A stretch of DNA of 64,000 nucleotides from Castanea sativa (GCF_040712315.1 NC_134017.1:11004001-11068000), one strand, 5' to 3'. Shown: positions 11,840-23,826, counted from the first letter of the stretch. Notes: generated from the sequence alone by a model not told the origin. A program made the numbers and translations.

Positions 11840-14800
11840 AGAATGACTTTCATTTTGTTGATAAATTTTAACAATGGATTTTTTTTTTTTTTTTTCAGAA
11901 TCCAATGGTTTTTCAAATATGAGCAAGCTAACACAATTAAATTTAAGAGATAACAACTTTGACAAGGAAATTTTAAGATCCTTAGGTGCCCTTCCAGTTC
12001 TTAAATCTCTGGATCTAAGCTTCAATTATATGTTGCCTCTTTCTAGCAAAGTTACGTGTATATCTGAATTTCCTTCGCAAGAATACCATGAAAAATTTTA
12101 CACAAACTAATATCTTATAACCAATATTTACCTTTATCAAAATTTACTCTCTTCATGTTAAAAGGCACAAAATGCTTCAGTGCAATAACTAATCCTTTTG
12201 ATATATACAAATGATAGTAGTAGTATGCCTTCAATATTCAATGAGCATTTTAACAGAAATTTTTGTCCATTCCAATATATAAGTGTTTAGTTCTACTAGA
12301 TCTTTCTTCTGTACTATTGGTTTCAAGCTTATATGTGAAATTTTGAATATCTCTTCACCGGTGATTTAGAACTGGTTTATCTAAGCAACTTGGAGGTCCT
12401 TATCTTGCAACATTGTGGCCTTAATGGAAGCCTACCATTCAAGCGTAAACATTCCAACACCTATTTGCTTGTTATTGTTTTCCAGGTTGTTATACCATGT
12501 TTGAAACAAGAAAAGCCCAGTAATGTAGCTGGTGTTAATGCTAAATCTATTGCATTAACACCAGATACCTTCTTATCCTAAACCCATTGCATTCCTTTTG
12601 TTTTTGACCATGTAAATTGAGTACTCTTGTCATCTTTTCATATAGATAATTTAGAACATGATTGTATGTAACATTCATATGAGGTGTTTTTATGAAGTTC
12701 TAGAGATCATACTTTCACCAAAATTATCATTTAATATTTATTGTGATTGCTTTCTTCCATCTGTATTGCTTTGGTTCGATATTGGGTGCGCACAAGAGGA
12801 TAACTAATTGCGAAGGCTATTTGTCAGCAATTTAATAATCAACTAAATAATAAATCAAAATTCATTAATTGAAAATTTTATCTAAATGCCAAAACAAAAT
12901 CCATTAACTTACTACTAAGACCATTTTCATATGTATTGCTTTGTGTCAAATATTTTAAATAAAGATTTTGACAAATTAGCCTTGAAATTCAAAAATAGAT
13001 CTAAAGCTTTTAATTGAAGATTTGTTGGATATGAATTAGCGAGAATGATTCCAAATGCAGTGGTTTTGGGGTTAAATAATATCAAAGTCAAAACTCTACT
13101 TTTCTTTTACCTTTATAATCAATTATTCATCATCCACAAACACAATAACTGCAACAATCCTAAATCTAAAACCCATCTTTTTTCCATACAAAAAAAATTT
13201 GGATGATAACAGTCATCTGTGAGAGAGAAATGGAGGGAGACTGAGGGGAGAGGAGGGAGCTAGGAGAGGGACTGAGAGAGAGAGAGAGAGAGAGAGCCAT
13301 GGCTCTGTTGCATGATCTGAGTTGGCCCGATGGTGGTGGTGCGAAGGAGACGATGCTATCATCGTTTGTCAAGTCAGCCATCACCCAAACAACCCCAAAT
13401 CACCTAAACCACCACCCCCATCAAGCCTCGCAACCCACCTCTAACCCAATTGATCCGATTCCACACAGCCCCATACCAAAAACCCATATCAAACCTGATC
13501 CACAATCACCTAACAAGCGACAAGCCCAGATCGCCACTGTCATCAAAGCCTCGCATTCGTGAGCAACGACGATCCTCTCTCTCTCTCTCTCTTCTCTGGA
13601 TGACGATTTTTTTCCTCTTTTTATTTTTTTAATCTTTGTTTTAATTAGTTTCTGCTCTTTCTCTTTTGTTGGGTGAGATGCATGCAACAGTACTCTCTTG
13701 TTGTGTGAGCGTAGCTTACCAATGAAAGAAGAGGGCGTTTGCCATTGATTTTCTGAATCTTCTTTTGAGTTTTTTACGCGGTATTTACGTTTTTATATAT
13801 CTCTGTGATTGTTGAAGGAAATGGATTGTGGATTCTAGTTTTGGCAGATCTGAGACTGATTTTGTGGGAAAATTTTCCCTACGGTTCATTTTTGTTGATA
13901 CGATTTCAAAATGGAATCGTCCAGTTTGTGCGTTTTTTAAACTGAATTTATTTATTTTTCTATAATTAGAACATCTTGATTGAATTTTTGCTATTGATTT
14001 TGTTTTTTGGGATGAGTTTATTAGTATGAAAAAAATTCTTCACATTTGAAAATAATTAATTTAGAAAATTTTAGTTTAAAAAAAAAAAATTCTTATGAGT
14101 TTTTTTGGAGTTTTAAATTAAAGTAATGAAAAAAAAAAAAAAAACCCAAAGTTAAAGGACTAATTTGGATGGAGATAGATGGAAATCCTAAGTTGAACAA
14201 TTTTAGTATTTAGAGGACTGAATTGATCGAAAAAGAAGAAGACAAATTACTTAAATTAATTTTCGTAAAACATAGAAAATGAATTTTGCATTTTAACCTA
14301 TTTCTTTATATGGTTGCATTAGTTTATTATTTTAGTATTGATTATTTGAATAGTTGCTAGATGTATATGTAGTGTTTTATTGCTCTTACTTGTTTGTTAA
14401 GATCAAATAACCAGTTCAAGAATATGAAAAAAATATAATTGAATAATTCTCAATTGTTAAAAAAATTAATAATTTTTTAAATTTGATTAAGTTTATTTTA
14501 TATAGGATAATTTTTATATTATTAATAATTGTTTTTAAAATTACAGTTTAATTTTTAATTAATTTAATATTGTCCCGCTTAACCTAAAATTACGACCATC
14601 ACTACAATTGCTACTTTATTCCATCTTTAGAACATCTCCAACAAGCTCTTTAATTATAAGTTAATGAATAATAAGAAGAAAAAAATGGTCTAAACATGTG
14701 GTGGACTTTTTTTAATGATAAGTATGGTAAGTTTTGCTTTAAGGAAATTAATTATAAGACAATGAATAATAAGAATAAAAATCACTTAAGATATATTACC

Positions 14801-17800
14801 ATTGAAAAGTATGACTATTGGAAAATTTGAAAATGTTATTATTGGCAATTTAAAAATATAGCCATTAAAAATTTGAAAAATATAACCGTTGGAAATGAAT
14901 AGAGGAAAGATTAAAAAAAGATAAAAGAAATATTAAAGAAATAATATTTTAATAAAATAGAAAAATGATAATAAGTTTGTTGAAAAATGTATTTGAAAAA
15001 GTAGGTAAGTAAAAAGTAAATATAACTGTAACGGTAACTGCTCACTCTCTAGACAATGCAAAAATTTAGATAAACTGCTAGAGATGCTCTTAGCCGCTAC
15101 TATCGATAATACGTATATCATTGGGTTTTGATGTAGTCATGTACACTAGATCTTCACTTCATATATAAGAAAGGCAAAAACGAGAGCCCACACACCTTAT
15201 TTGAATGATAAGTGCACATACCTTATATTGCTTTCAAAGTTACATATGGGTTCCAATTGTAAAACTATGGCTTACAATCATATGTTTCTAAAAATGATAT
15301 ATATCAAAGTTACATATGCACTTTTATCATTTTTAGAAACATATTTGATTCTTGATATATATATATTGAGAATGACTTTCCGCATTTTGTTGATAAATTT
15401 TAACAATGGATTTTTTTTTTTTTTTTTTTTTTCAGAATCCAATGGTTTTTCAAATATGAGCAAGCTAACACAATTAAATTTAAGAGAAAACAACTTTGAC
15501 AAGGAAATTTTAAGATCCTTAGGTGCCCTTCCAGTTCTTAAATCTCTGGATCTAAGTTCCAATAATATGTGGCCTCTTTCTCGCAAAGGTACGTGTATAT
15601 CTGAATTTCCTTCGCAAGAATACCATGAAAATTTTTACACAAACTGATATCTTATAACCAATATTTACCTTTATCAAAATTTACTCTCTTCATGTTAAAA
15701 GGCACAAAATGATTCAATGCAATAACTAATCCTTTTGATATATACAAATGATAGTAGTAGTATGCCTTCAATATTCAATGAGCGTTTTAACAGAAATTTT
15801 TGTCCATTCCAATATAAAAGTGTTTAGTTCTACTAGATCTTTCTTCTGTACTATTGGTTTCAAGCTTATATATGAAATTTTGAATATCTCTTCACCGGTG
15901 ATGTAGAACTGGTTTATCTAAGCAACTTGGAGGTCCTTATCTTGCAAAATTGTGGCCTTAATGGAAGCCTACCATTCAAGGGTAAACATTCCAACACCTA
16001 TTTTTATTGATTTTCCCTCAATTAATCTCCTTAATGGAAGCCATTTTAAATACTTTCTCCTAACATATTGTCATCAATTTTCCTGGTAGATATGGCAAAT
16101 TTTAGCAATTTGGAGATTTTAGATTTGAGTAGAAATGAATTCACTGGAAGCATTACTCCATATATCGGAGCGTTATCTTCTCTCAAGGCTATATCATTAT
16201 CTTCTAATAGCCTCAATGGAACTTTAAACACTCCAGGTAAGAATCTACTACGAAATCAGGCATTTACAGTTTTGATTAGGAGTGTGAGAACAATTAAAAG
16301 AGAATGGTTAGTAATTTTATATAGATCAATCCTTACTTGCTGCAACTTGGAAGCATAACATTTGACCATCCACTTTTTCTGAATGTAGAAATTATTATAC
16401 TCCCCTCTTCCCCCCCCCACCCCCCCCCACCCACCAAAAAAAAAAAAAAATCATTTTAATCCCACAAGACCGACTCTACCCTTTGTTAATTCATAATTGA
16501 GCCAATTTGCCTAAGGCAGCCGTATAGAATAAGGTCCAATAATTTTGGCCCTATAGTAGTACAATATTATATTTTGTAACAATTTTAAATAAATTATGTC
16601 ACCTAATTATTATAATTATTATTATTTTGAAAAGTGACAAAGCTTAGCCACTCTTTTTCTATTTCACATCTAAACTTATCTCCTACCTAAAATCAATTAT
16701 AACAAAAAAATTAGGAGCATTAGACATAATATCAATAATAAATAAATTTTTAACAAAACTTGAATACGATTCTTCTCAAAAGAAAAAATTTGAATACAAA
16801 AATTTAATTAGTAATTTTACATCTAAAAAACAATAGTAACCAATTTGAAGTTAAAACTTATAATATAGAAATTTATATAAACAATATTAAATTGATATCG
16901 AAATATAAGAGAATATTTGACTTAAAATTGTCTTCTTAAGCTTCAAATCTTATTGAGGCAATAGCGTGATTTCATATATTAATTAGGTTGTGTTGTTGAT
17001 TCTTTCGGTGGCACAAGTTTAGGATAGACACCACTAATCTTTCATTGCTTTTGATAGAGTTTTGTGCGCTGAAGAAACTTGAAGAGATAGATCTTGCTGG
17101 TAATGGCTTTGAAGGGATGCTTCCTCCATGCCTAAAAAATTTGACATCTCTTTCGTTCTTAGATATATCTCACAACCAGTTCAATGGAAACTTGTCTTCG
17201 TCTCCAATAGCCAGCCTAACATCCCTTGAGTACATTGATCTGAGTTATAATCTTTTTGAAGGTTTATTCTCATTCAACATATTTGCTAATCACTCCCAGC
17301 TTAAGGTGATTCAATTTTTGAGTGATAAAAACAAACTTGATATAGAAACTGAGAATCACAGTTGGGACCCTTTGTTTCAATTAAAGGTCCTAGTACTGTC
17401 TAATTTTAATCTCAACAGGCTTACTGGCAACTTTCCTAAGTTTCTCTTGGACCAACATGAATTGGAAGTCGTTGATATCTCTCATAGTAAATTGAATGGA
17501 AGCTTCCCCATATGGTTGCTTGAAAACAATACTGGACTACAACTGTTAAATCTTCGAAGTAACTCTTTCACGGGCGAGTTTCATTTGTCAGATCACTACA
17601 TGAATCTTCGTTGGTTGGATCTCTCAGACAATCACTTTGATGGGAAACTTCAAGAAGATATCGGAAAGAGGATTCCAAAAATAAAACATCTAACTTTATC
17701 CCAAAATCAATTTGAAGGTAATCTTCCATCCTCAATAGGTGACATGAGTAATTTGAGGCTTTTGGACTTGTCCTTTAATAATTTTTATGGAGAGGTACCA

Positions 17801-19267
17801 ATGGAATTGGTTGCTAATAGCACCTCCTGTGGAATTTTGAGGTTATCTAATAATAACTTTTGCGGTGAAATTTTCTCGAAGCACTTCAACCTATCCTTGA
17901 TATCTTTAGAACTGCAAAACAATAATTTCACAGGCACTCTTCCAGCTGTACCCCAAAAGGTAGGGTGGGTCCTAAATATTAGCAACAACCACATGACAGG
18001 TACAATTCCTCAATGGATAGTAAATCGTAGTACGTCACCATGGGTTGCTGTTGACTTGAGTAGCAACTCTTTCGAAGGCCAGATTCCATGTGGACTATCT
18101 TCATCTGATGTAATAAACCTTTCTCATAACTTGTTTTCAGGATTGTTACCTTCTTGCTTGAATCTACAGGATGTTAGGCACTTACTTTTGCAAGGGAACA
18201 AACTCACAGGGTCATTACCAAAAGCTATTCTCAATTCATCATCCCTTGTGACATTGGACATTAGAGATAATCGCTTTATCGGCAGCATCCCTGATGAAAT
18301 TGATGGACTTCCCAACTTAAAAGTGCTTTCGTTAAGTGGCAATCATTTTAGCGGTGTGATTTCAAAGCAGTTGTGTCGGTTAAAGAGGGTAGACATAATG
18401 GATCTTTCCAATAACTCTTTTTCTGGGACAATACCATACTGCTTTCACAACATAACTTTTGGGAAGCTAGCTAGTAGTGATTTTGTCTATACAGGTCCCA
18501 GTGGTTTTGGCGTGAGTGGTTTTTCCCTCCCATACAAATCTGTTCTAGATACGACTTTGGAAATTCAAGGGTCATCCTTTGACTTCCTGGGACAAGTTGA
18601 GATTGTATTTGTGATGAAATATAGGTCTGACTTGTACAAGGGTCTCATCCTTGATATGGTGTCTGTATTGGATTTGTCATTTAACAAGCTAACGGGTGAA
18701 ATCCCTCCAACGCTAGGACAACTATCTTCAATTTGTGCAATGAACTTGTCTTACAATCAGTTAACAGGTTCTATTCCAAAATCATTCTCAAATTTGACTC
18801 AATTGGAGAGTTTAGATCTTTCTCATAACAATTTGAGTGGAGAAATTCCTTCGGTATTGACCGATCTGACGTTTCTAGAAGCTTTCAACGTGAATCATAA
18901 CAACTTATCGGGTAAAGTTCCAAACATAAAACAATTTTCAACATTTGAAAAGAGCAGCTATGAAGGAAATCCATTTCTTTGTGGGCCACCACTGGAGAAA
19001 AGTTACACCGACATAGATGAATCACCTCCATCACCACAAATACCTTCAAAGGCAAATGATGGAAAATGGTATGAAGTTGATCTTCCAGTCTTCTCTATAA
19101 TTTTCTCGGTATCATACGTTATTTTCTTTTTGGGTGTGGCTAGTATTCTTTATATTAATCCTCATTGGCGGCAACGATGCTTCAACTTGGTCGAGGATCG
19201 TATGTACTGGTGTTATTTTTTTGCTTTAAATACCCTAAAAGGGCTGCCAGGCCGTATGTGTCATTAG
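9041..19267 (+). CDS. RLP gene I: LRR receptor-like protein (exons joined)
   Basis: Predicted cell-surface receptor of the RLP class, resembling the RLP14/15/56 and Cuscuta-receptor-like group, which act in pathogen or development sensing with co-receptor kinases. Proposed exons: 9,041-9,413; 15,436-15,588; 15,907-15,981; 16,090-16,236; 17,058-19,267, giving 985 aa. All internal exons are phase 1-1 with AG/GT borders. Order: signal peptide (about 1-25), LRR N-cap with CCSWEWVNC, roughly two dozen extracellular LRRs, a non-LRR island (around FGKLASSDFVY to SDLYKGLILDM), final LRRs, acidic spacer, one membrane helix (about 927-949) and a 36-residue tail without kinase. A duplicate exon 2-3 pair at 11.9-12.4 kb is left out because its donor is broken. 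The usual second C-cap cysteine is Tyr here (CGPPLEKSYT). Probably functional; splicing is predicted only. Confidence 0.85.
9414..11898. other. RLP gene I, first part of intron 1
   Basis: Non-coding, AT-rich. Contains the SINE at 9,603-9,765. A stretch at about 10,707-10,770 ('accatgtttgaaacaag' to 'tggtgttaatgctaaatc') is repeated directly at 12,491-12,548. The rest holds nothing I recognise. A (TA)n tract of about 58 bases precedes the next exon copy. Confidence 0.6.
9603..9765 (+). repeat. SINE-like tRNA-derived repeat
   Basis: Head carries TAGCTCAATTGAT (box A-like) and GAGGTTCAATCCCCGCC (box B-like), about 40 bases apart, then a family-specific body and an A-rich end. Related copy at 3,770-3,912. 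The B box is near consensus, but no intact tRNA fold is present. Confidence 0.65.
11899..12051 (+). pseudogene. RLP gene I duplicate exon 2 (2a) with lost splice donor
   Basis: A 51-codon copy of exon 2 (ESNGFSNMSKLTQLNLRDNN...), preceded by a T-tract acceptor TTTTTCAG. Its 3' border reads GCAAAG|TTACGTG, where the sister exon at 15,588 reads GCAAAG|GTACGTG. The +1 donor base has changed from G to T. Probably skipped, or spliced one base early with a frameshift. Confidence 0.8.
12370..12444 (+). pseudogene. RLP gene I duplicate exon 3 (3a)
   Basis: 25-codon LRR exon (ELVYLSNLEVLILQHCGLNG...), a near copy of 15,907-15,981. Acceptor (GATTTAG) and donor (GTAAAC) look usable; the last exonic base is C instead of G. 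It depends on exon 2a, whose donor is broken, so it is probably not in the main transcript. Confidence 0.7.
12445..13090. other. Intronic DNA, nothing firm
   Basis: Includes the second member of a direct repeat (12,491-12,548) also seen at 10,707-10,770, and a palindromic 'tggtgttaatgc'/'gcattaacacca' pair at about 12,530-12,565. No gene. Confidence 0.5.
13090..15230. repeat. About 2.1-kb intron segment shared by RLP genes I and II
   Basis: Aligns end to end with about 44,030-46,460 in gene II. In both genes it lies directly upstream of an exon 2 copy, so it was in the ancestral intron. It begins with a GA-rich stretch and a GC-richer core (13,300-13,600), then AT-rich sequence. The core holds an 87-codon ORF, treated separately. 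Part of it (14,281-14,600) is also repeated at 43,705-44,000. Confidence 0.75.
13299..13562 (+). other. Conserved intronic ORF and near-identical 199-bp island
   Basis: An 87-codon ORF (start MALLHDLSWPDGGG, Pro/His-rich middle) is retained at 44,226-44,480 in gene II. Bases 13,362-13,560 match 44,280-44,478 with one mismatch and no gap by eye, while neighbouring exons are much more diverged. GA microsatellites and a locally higher GC content precede it, as at plant transcription starts. It could be an intronic alternative first exon, a non-coding RNA, or simply a recently homogenised repeat. I do not recognise the protein and doubt that it is translated. Confidence 0.35.
15436..15588 (+). 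CDS. RLP gene I exon 2 (2b)
   Basis: 51 codons, phase 1-1, TTTTTTCAG acceptor and AAAG|GTACGTG donor. Encodes two LRR segments (LTQLNLRENNFD, LKSLDLSSNNMW). About 300 bases of upstream intron are also shared with exon copy 2a and with both gene II copies, so the duplicated unit is exon plus flanking intron. Confidence 0.8.
15907..15981 (+). CDS. RLP gene I exon 3 (3b)
   Basis: 25 codons, exactly about one LRR (LVYLSNLEVLILQNCGLNG), phase 1-1, ATGTAG acceptor and AAGG|GTAAAC donor. Counterpart of 47,915-47,989 in gene II. Confidence 0.78.
16090..16236 (+). CDS. RLP gene I exon 4
   Basis: 49 codons, two LRR segments (FSNLEILDLSRNEFTG, LSSLKAISLSSNSLNG), phase 1-1, CTGGTAG acceptor and CCAG|GTAAGAA donor. 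Counterpart of 48,122-48,265 in gene II. Confidence 0.8.
16237..17057. other. RLP gene I intron 4
   Basis: AT-rich intron with a (C)n/(A)n low-complexity patch at about 16,409-16,450. It ends TTTTGATAG before exon 5. Nothing else seen. Confidence 0.6.
17058..19267 (+). CDS. RLP gene I exon 5: main LRR array, island, membrane anchor
   Basis: Uninterrupted 736-codon exon after the acceptor TTGATAG, starting EFCALKKLEEIDLAGNGFEG. It carries most of the plant-type LRRs (LxxLxxLxLxxNxLxGxIP), the non-LRR island, the last repeats (LESLDLSHNNLSGEIPS), C-cap GNPFLCGPP, membrane helix FSIIFSVSYVIFFLGVASIL and a short basic then hydrophobic tail. Stop TAG at 19,265-19,267. An in-frame TTG at 17,045 lies in the intron and is not a start. 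Confidence 0.9.
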
Positions 19268-19619
19268 ATCATTGGACGTACTTAATTTCTATACAATACC
19301 TGTGTATGGGTATGTTTGGTTATGAATAATTACTATCATGCTCTATAATGAAACAAGGTGCTCACTTGCAGTGCTTTTTCATTTGTATTGTAATTCTAGT
19401 GACTAGCCAATGTCATTTGCGGATCTGTTATAATTTAATTTGAAAATAATTCGTGGAAAGGTATTTACTTTTTATATGGGCCATGTGTAAAATTTATTTT
19501 ATTATATATAGTATCATTAACAATTAGAAAAATTAGTTACAATTACACTATATTTCATGAGGGGGGCAGACAATGTAAATTGATAAGAATTATATGATTA
19601 TTTCATTGAATTAATAATT

Positions 19620-19735
19620 ATTTAATTACCAATAGCCTTGTGGCCTAAGGATTGCCTCCTCCAGTGTGGGTTAAATTCCGGGGGTTTGAATCTGTCCACC
19701 TTAAGCTTAGCAAAAAATAATTGTTATATAATTAT
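19620..19735 (+). repeat. SINE-like repeat in the 3' flank of RLP gene I
   Basis: 'aatagccttgtggcctaagg' head, GGTTTGAATCTG (box B-like) and an A-rich end. The same insertion sits at 51,115-51,215 behind gene II, so it predates the duplication. Confidence 0.6.
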
Positions 19736-19964
19736 CAGTTATGAATAAAGGTATTCCCAAGTATTTTGTTCCTTGCTAAAGCATTTTGAGACCACAATGG
19801 TTTTTTATGTCTAAGGAGAATTCACACCCTTGGAAGCAAACACCACTTGCAGTACTCATCTAAGCAGTTCACCAAATTCTGAATTTTATTCATTTTGGCA
19901 CTACAAAAAAGCATTTACATCATCAACAAAAAATAATTTCATTACAGCTGGTGCATTGGCAGCA

Positions 19965-20360
19965 ACCTTCACACCTTTTATCGCATTTGAATAGCTTCTC
20001 TGTTGATGAGCCTTGCTAGCACCTCACTCCCAATAATGAATAGATATGGTGACAATAGATCTCCCTGCCTCAAACTACTAGATGGATTGAAGCTAACATC
20101 GTGGCTTCCATTCAACAATAGAGTTTAACTTACTGTAGATATACATTGAAACACTAGCTGTTGGAAATGCTGGCTAAACCCAAAGGCACCCAAAATAGCT
20201 AGAAGGTAGTTCCATTCCATTTTATCGTATGCCTTTTGGAAATCTAGTTTCAACCCCACACATCCTTTTTTTTCTTCTTCTTTGTGCTAAAGCTGTGAAC
20301 TATTATCGAATTCTCTGTAATACATCTACCAGGAACAAAGGCTACTTGCAGGAAGGGTTT
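19965..20360 (-). pseudogene. LINE reverse transcriptase fragment
   Basis: The minus strand reads [20 protein letters not shown], the conserved GLRQGDPLSPYLF block of plant LINE reverse transcriptases, preceded by [14 protein letters not shown]. Upstream frame pieces (LAILGAFGFSQHF) also fit. Frames are interrupted and no endonuclease or tail is attached. A short relic of an element other than the one at 23.8 kb. Confidence 0.7.
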
Positions 20361-21107
20361 ACAAAAAGCTTATTTCTGGTCCCATAGATATCCCAGGACC
20401 AAATAAATGATCAAATAAAAGACTCGTTTGTTTATCATTCTAAGTGACAGACCACAATCAATATGCATTATTGTGATGTGGGAAAAGAAACATAAACATA
20501 ACCATTACAAAATGTGGGAGAAAAAGTCTCACACAGAATGTAATTCTTGCGAAATTTTTTTGCTGACCAGCTAATGCTCTACTACTTGATATGTAAAATC
20601 ATATACTAGTAATCTATGGCTTTGTCCACGTCTATGATGAGCAATATGTTGAATAGCCTAAACACATTGTAATCCCATTGTAATCCCTAAACAACATTGT
20701 AATCCCATTTACAACAATATGTTGAATAGCCTATATGCATTTCTCAGCTTCCAAATGTGGTACACCATAGCACCAAATCTAAGCTTACAAGTTGTAACCT
20801 TTAAACTCCTCCCTTTCTGATTGTTTCTGTTGGCATATGCAGCAGAAGTTTTATTGATAAAGTGCAATGGATTACAAGGTTTTTTTGTGATGCAGAGCTG
20901 TTGCTCCTGCACAATGCTAGACAGATTTTTTTCTGATCTGCATAAAACAGTACAATAACACTAATTTATACTTAGAAGAGTCTTCTAAACTTCTAGAAAC
21001 AAATAATTGACCCTTAGTAACACTAACAGTTTATCACCCTGGAATACTAATAGCCACCATCTAGAAATTTCTTTATTAAATTTACAAATTAATTTCTAAT
21101 ACCCCTC
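20361..21107. other. Probable copia 3' LTR region, minus strand
   Basis: Lies directly 3' (minus sense) of the copia RNase H fragment. It includes a minus-strand TGTTAGTGTTACTAAGGGTC at about 21,030, which looks like an LTR start. The other terminus is not clear. Confidence 0.35.
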
Positions 21108-21355
21108 TTAATTTGTAATCTTTAAGTGCTTCTTGAACCACTCAATTTTGTCAAATGTAACTGCTTTGGTGAGAACATCTGCTGGCTGATCATTTGTACT
21201 GATGAATTCCAGTTGGATTTCTCCTTCACTAACCAAGTCTCGAATAAAATGGTGCCTAAGCTCAATGTGCTTTGTCCTTGCATGGAAAATAGGAGTCTTA
21301 GTCATTGTAATGGCTGACATATTGTCACAGCAAATAACAGTAGGTTCTTCAATAA
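21108..21355 (-). pseudogene. Ty1/copia RNase H C-terminal fragment
   Basis: Minus-strand frame contains CCDNMSAITMTKTPIFHART, then KHIELRHHFIRD, then NDQPADVLTKAV: the C-terminal copia RNase H signature (KHI(E/D)...FIRD...D(Q/I)(L/P)AD.LTK). The homology ends abruptly at about 21,355 in unrelated sequence, so the element is truncated. Confidence 0.8.
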
Positions 21356-23071
21356 TATAGACGCTTCACATGATAACGAGAAGTTTACCATGAAGTCAAG
21401 GATTTCAATGAACTGATGGCATAGTTATGGTATTTGATAATAATGATATCCCAAAGGCTAGAGTAGTAAATTATGGTAACTAATGATGGCATAGTTATGA
21501 TATTTGATTATAATGACATCCCAAATCTAATGGCATAGTTATCAAATTAACTATATAAGACATTTAAGATTTTGTAAAAAGCAAATCTGATAAGACTCTA
21601 ACAGATTCAATGGAGGGAGGAATGGATTAAGAATTGAAGAAAAGGAAGACAAGAAAGAGAGAAAAGAATAGAGAGGCAAACAATGTGACTTATTATCTGA
21701 ATGCCCTTTACAATGTCCTCACTTTCCATATAAGCACTACACCCCTAACTAACTAACTAACTGCTTTGACACCCTGGCCTAACCAACTAACAGCCCACAA
21801 TAGCAGTCCAGCTCAGCTGCACTAATTACCGCCTAACTGAGCAACACACCCACGCACCCTTGTGCAGGCACACACGCACCCACTTGCAAGCACACACGCA
21901 CAACCTTGCACACACACACGCACACCCCTTGCACAACATACACCCTTACACAATTACATACATTTGTACATTGTACACCCCAAGCCTATCAACAATACAA
22001 TACCAAGCCTATCAAAATCTTTATAATAAATTATGGTAATCTTCAAGTAAGCTAGAGAATCTTGAAGATTGGAGAAATATATAAGAGCAAGAATACGAAG
22101 AGAAAAAAGAAGGAGAAGCAAAAATAGACTGTAGTTAGATTAAATAATTAATCGCGGTTAGAGTAATAGAATCTGAATCCTAACAATGCTAAACAAACTA
22201 CAACGGTCATTAACGACCATAAGAGACTTTTGAACCCAGCCTGAGAAATTCTCAACCCAAGAAGTTTAAAAGTTAGATCGAAAAAACCCTCAAATCTGAT
22301 TTAATTTTAGCCATGCACATTTCTACAAATATTTGGTGTGAAAATAGAGCTATAACTTAAAAATAAATATTATTTTAAAAAAGCTACTTTCTCTTAGTGT
22401 GAAAAACCCTCTATCAAAAATTTATTAGGGTGTTAAAACACTCAAATCAAATGAGCTACCAAAAACTAAATGGACGCCTATTTTGGTTGGTTGGGGAGTG
22501 CAGTGGTACTATGCTAGCGGAAACTAAATGGATTTTGTTTGGTTGGTGAGTAGTAAACAAACATTCAATTTTGTCGGTTGTAATCATTCATGGTACTAAC
22601 TAATTACAACAAATTGAAGGTTTTCCAACGTTTGGAATAATATGGTTCTCGTCTTTAAAGCTTCAACTGAAGGTTGCTAAGGCTCTTACATGGACCCTTT
22701 TACCTATTGGATTGTTTAAGCTTTTTGAATTATATTGTATAGTTCGTTGACATAATGTTATGTTTCATTTATTTTGATAGAAACTACAAATATAGACTTT
22801 TACACATAGATTTCTTATAGAAATATCACGATTGGAGTTTAACCTGAGTATTAATTTTGACTTTGAATTTTTGATTCCAACAATCAACACCTTGTACATT
22901 AGGTTTGTAACAAATGAAAACATTTGATAGTGTTTTTTGTTAGGCTTTAATTGAAAATACTAATAACAAGTTGGCCCGATTTCTATTTTGTTCTTGTATA
23001 ATCTAATTTCTTTAAGATCTCAACATATGGGATTTGATGCAGACATTTTACTGATAGGTTTGATTTTCTAG
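21356..23071. other. Intergenic, low-complexity patches
   Basis: A short tandem repeat of 'gatggcatagttatg.tatttgat' lies at about 21,414-21,545. A CA-rich cysteine-free patch (CACACACGCAC type) lies at 21,840-21,970. No gene or clear element was recognised. 22,900-23,071 is probably intron of the helicase relic that follows. Confidence 0.5.
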
Positions 23072-23794
23072 ATTGGTTAAATTGCTGGAGGATATCATAG
23101 ATGGCAGCCGAATACTGATCTTCATGAATACCAAGGAAGGATGTGATCAGGTCACCCAGCAGCTTTGCATGGATGGTTGGCAAGCTCTTTCAATTAATGG
23201 AGATAAAAGTCAAGCAGAAAGGGATTGGGTCCTCTCAGAGTTTAAAGTTGGCAGGAGTCCTATTATGACTACAACAGATGTTGCAGCTTGTGGTTTGGGA
23301 ATGGAGATAAAACTTTAATGCTTGTTCAAAGGCTTGATAGAAGTTCATTTTTAGTACAGGAAATTTTTTTGGTAAACAATAACTAATAGCACTCATCATC
23401 ATCAATATCAACTCATTTTGGAAAGAAATCATTATCTAGATATTCTTGTTGTCACTATTTTAAGTCTTCTTTTAATTTTATTAGGTTTATAGAGAACTTT
23501 TTTAGTATTGATCATGCTTATCATTGATTAAACAGATGCGAGCCTTTCACTCAGCTCTTTGCTGCATATGTTGGAGATCCACCTTTATTTCCTATTTGCA
23601 CTCATATGTTATATTTTCTATTCTGATGCTGCTACTTGGTCATTTTGAAAAATTCATGTTTTTTAGTTATTGCTTTGCTATATTTAGTGGTTTCTAATCG
23701 TCTCTTGAACATCTTTTTTTTTTTTATCTAAGTTGTTGTTATTTGTCATGTGGATTCTGCTTGCATGTCTGTTGAGCCACTTGTTTTTTTTTTT

Positions 23795-23826
<32 letters not shown>

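Noticed and set aside
11731..12025. Several ORFs of 60-90 codons across the (TA)n tract near 11.8 kb
   Set aside because: Composed of Tyr-Ile repeats read from (TA)n on both strands, with no domain. The real coding piece is exon copy 2a only.
13299..13562. Functional protein from the 87-codon intronic ORF
   Set aside because: Conserved DNA, but the frame differs at its 5' end between copies, no known domain, and low-complexity composition. Kept only as an unexplained conserved island.
17045..17057. TTG-initiated extension of RLP gene I exon 5
   Set aside because: The bases lie upstream of a good acceptor (TTGATAG), and the paralogue at 48,531 has the same border. They are intron.
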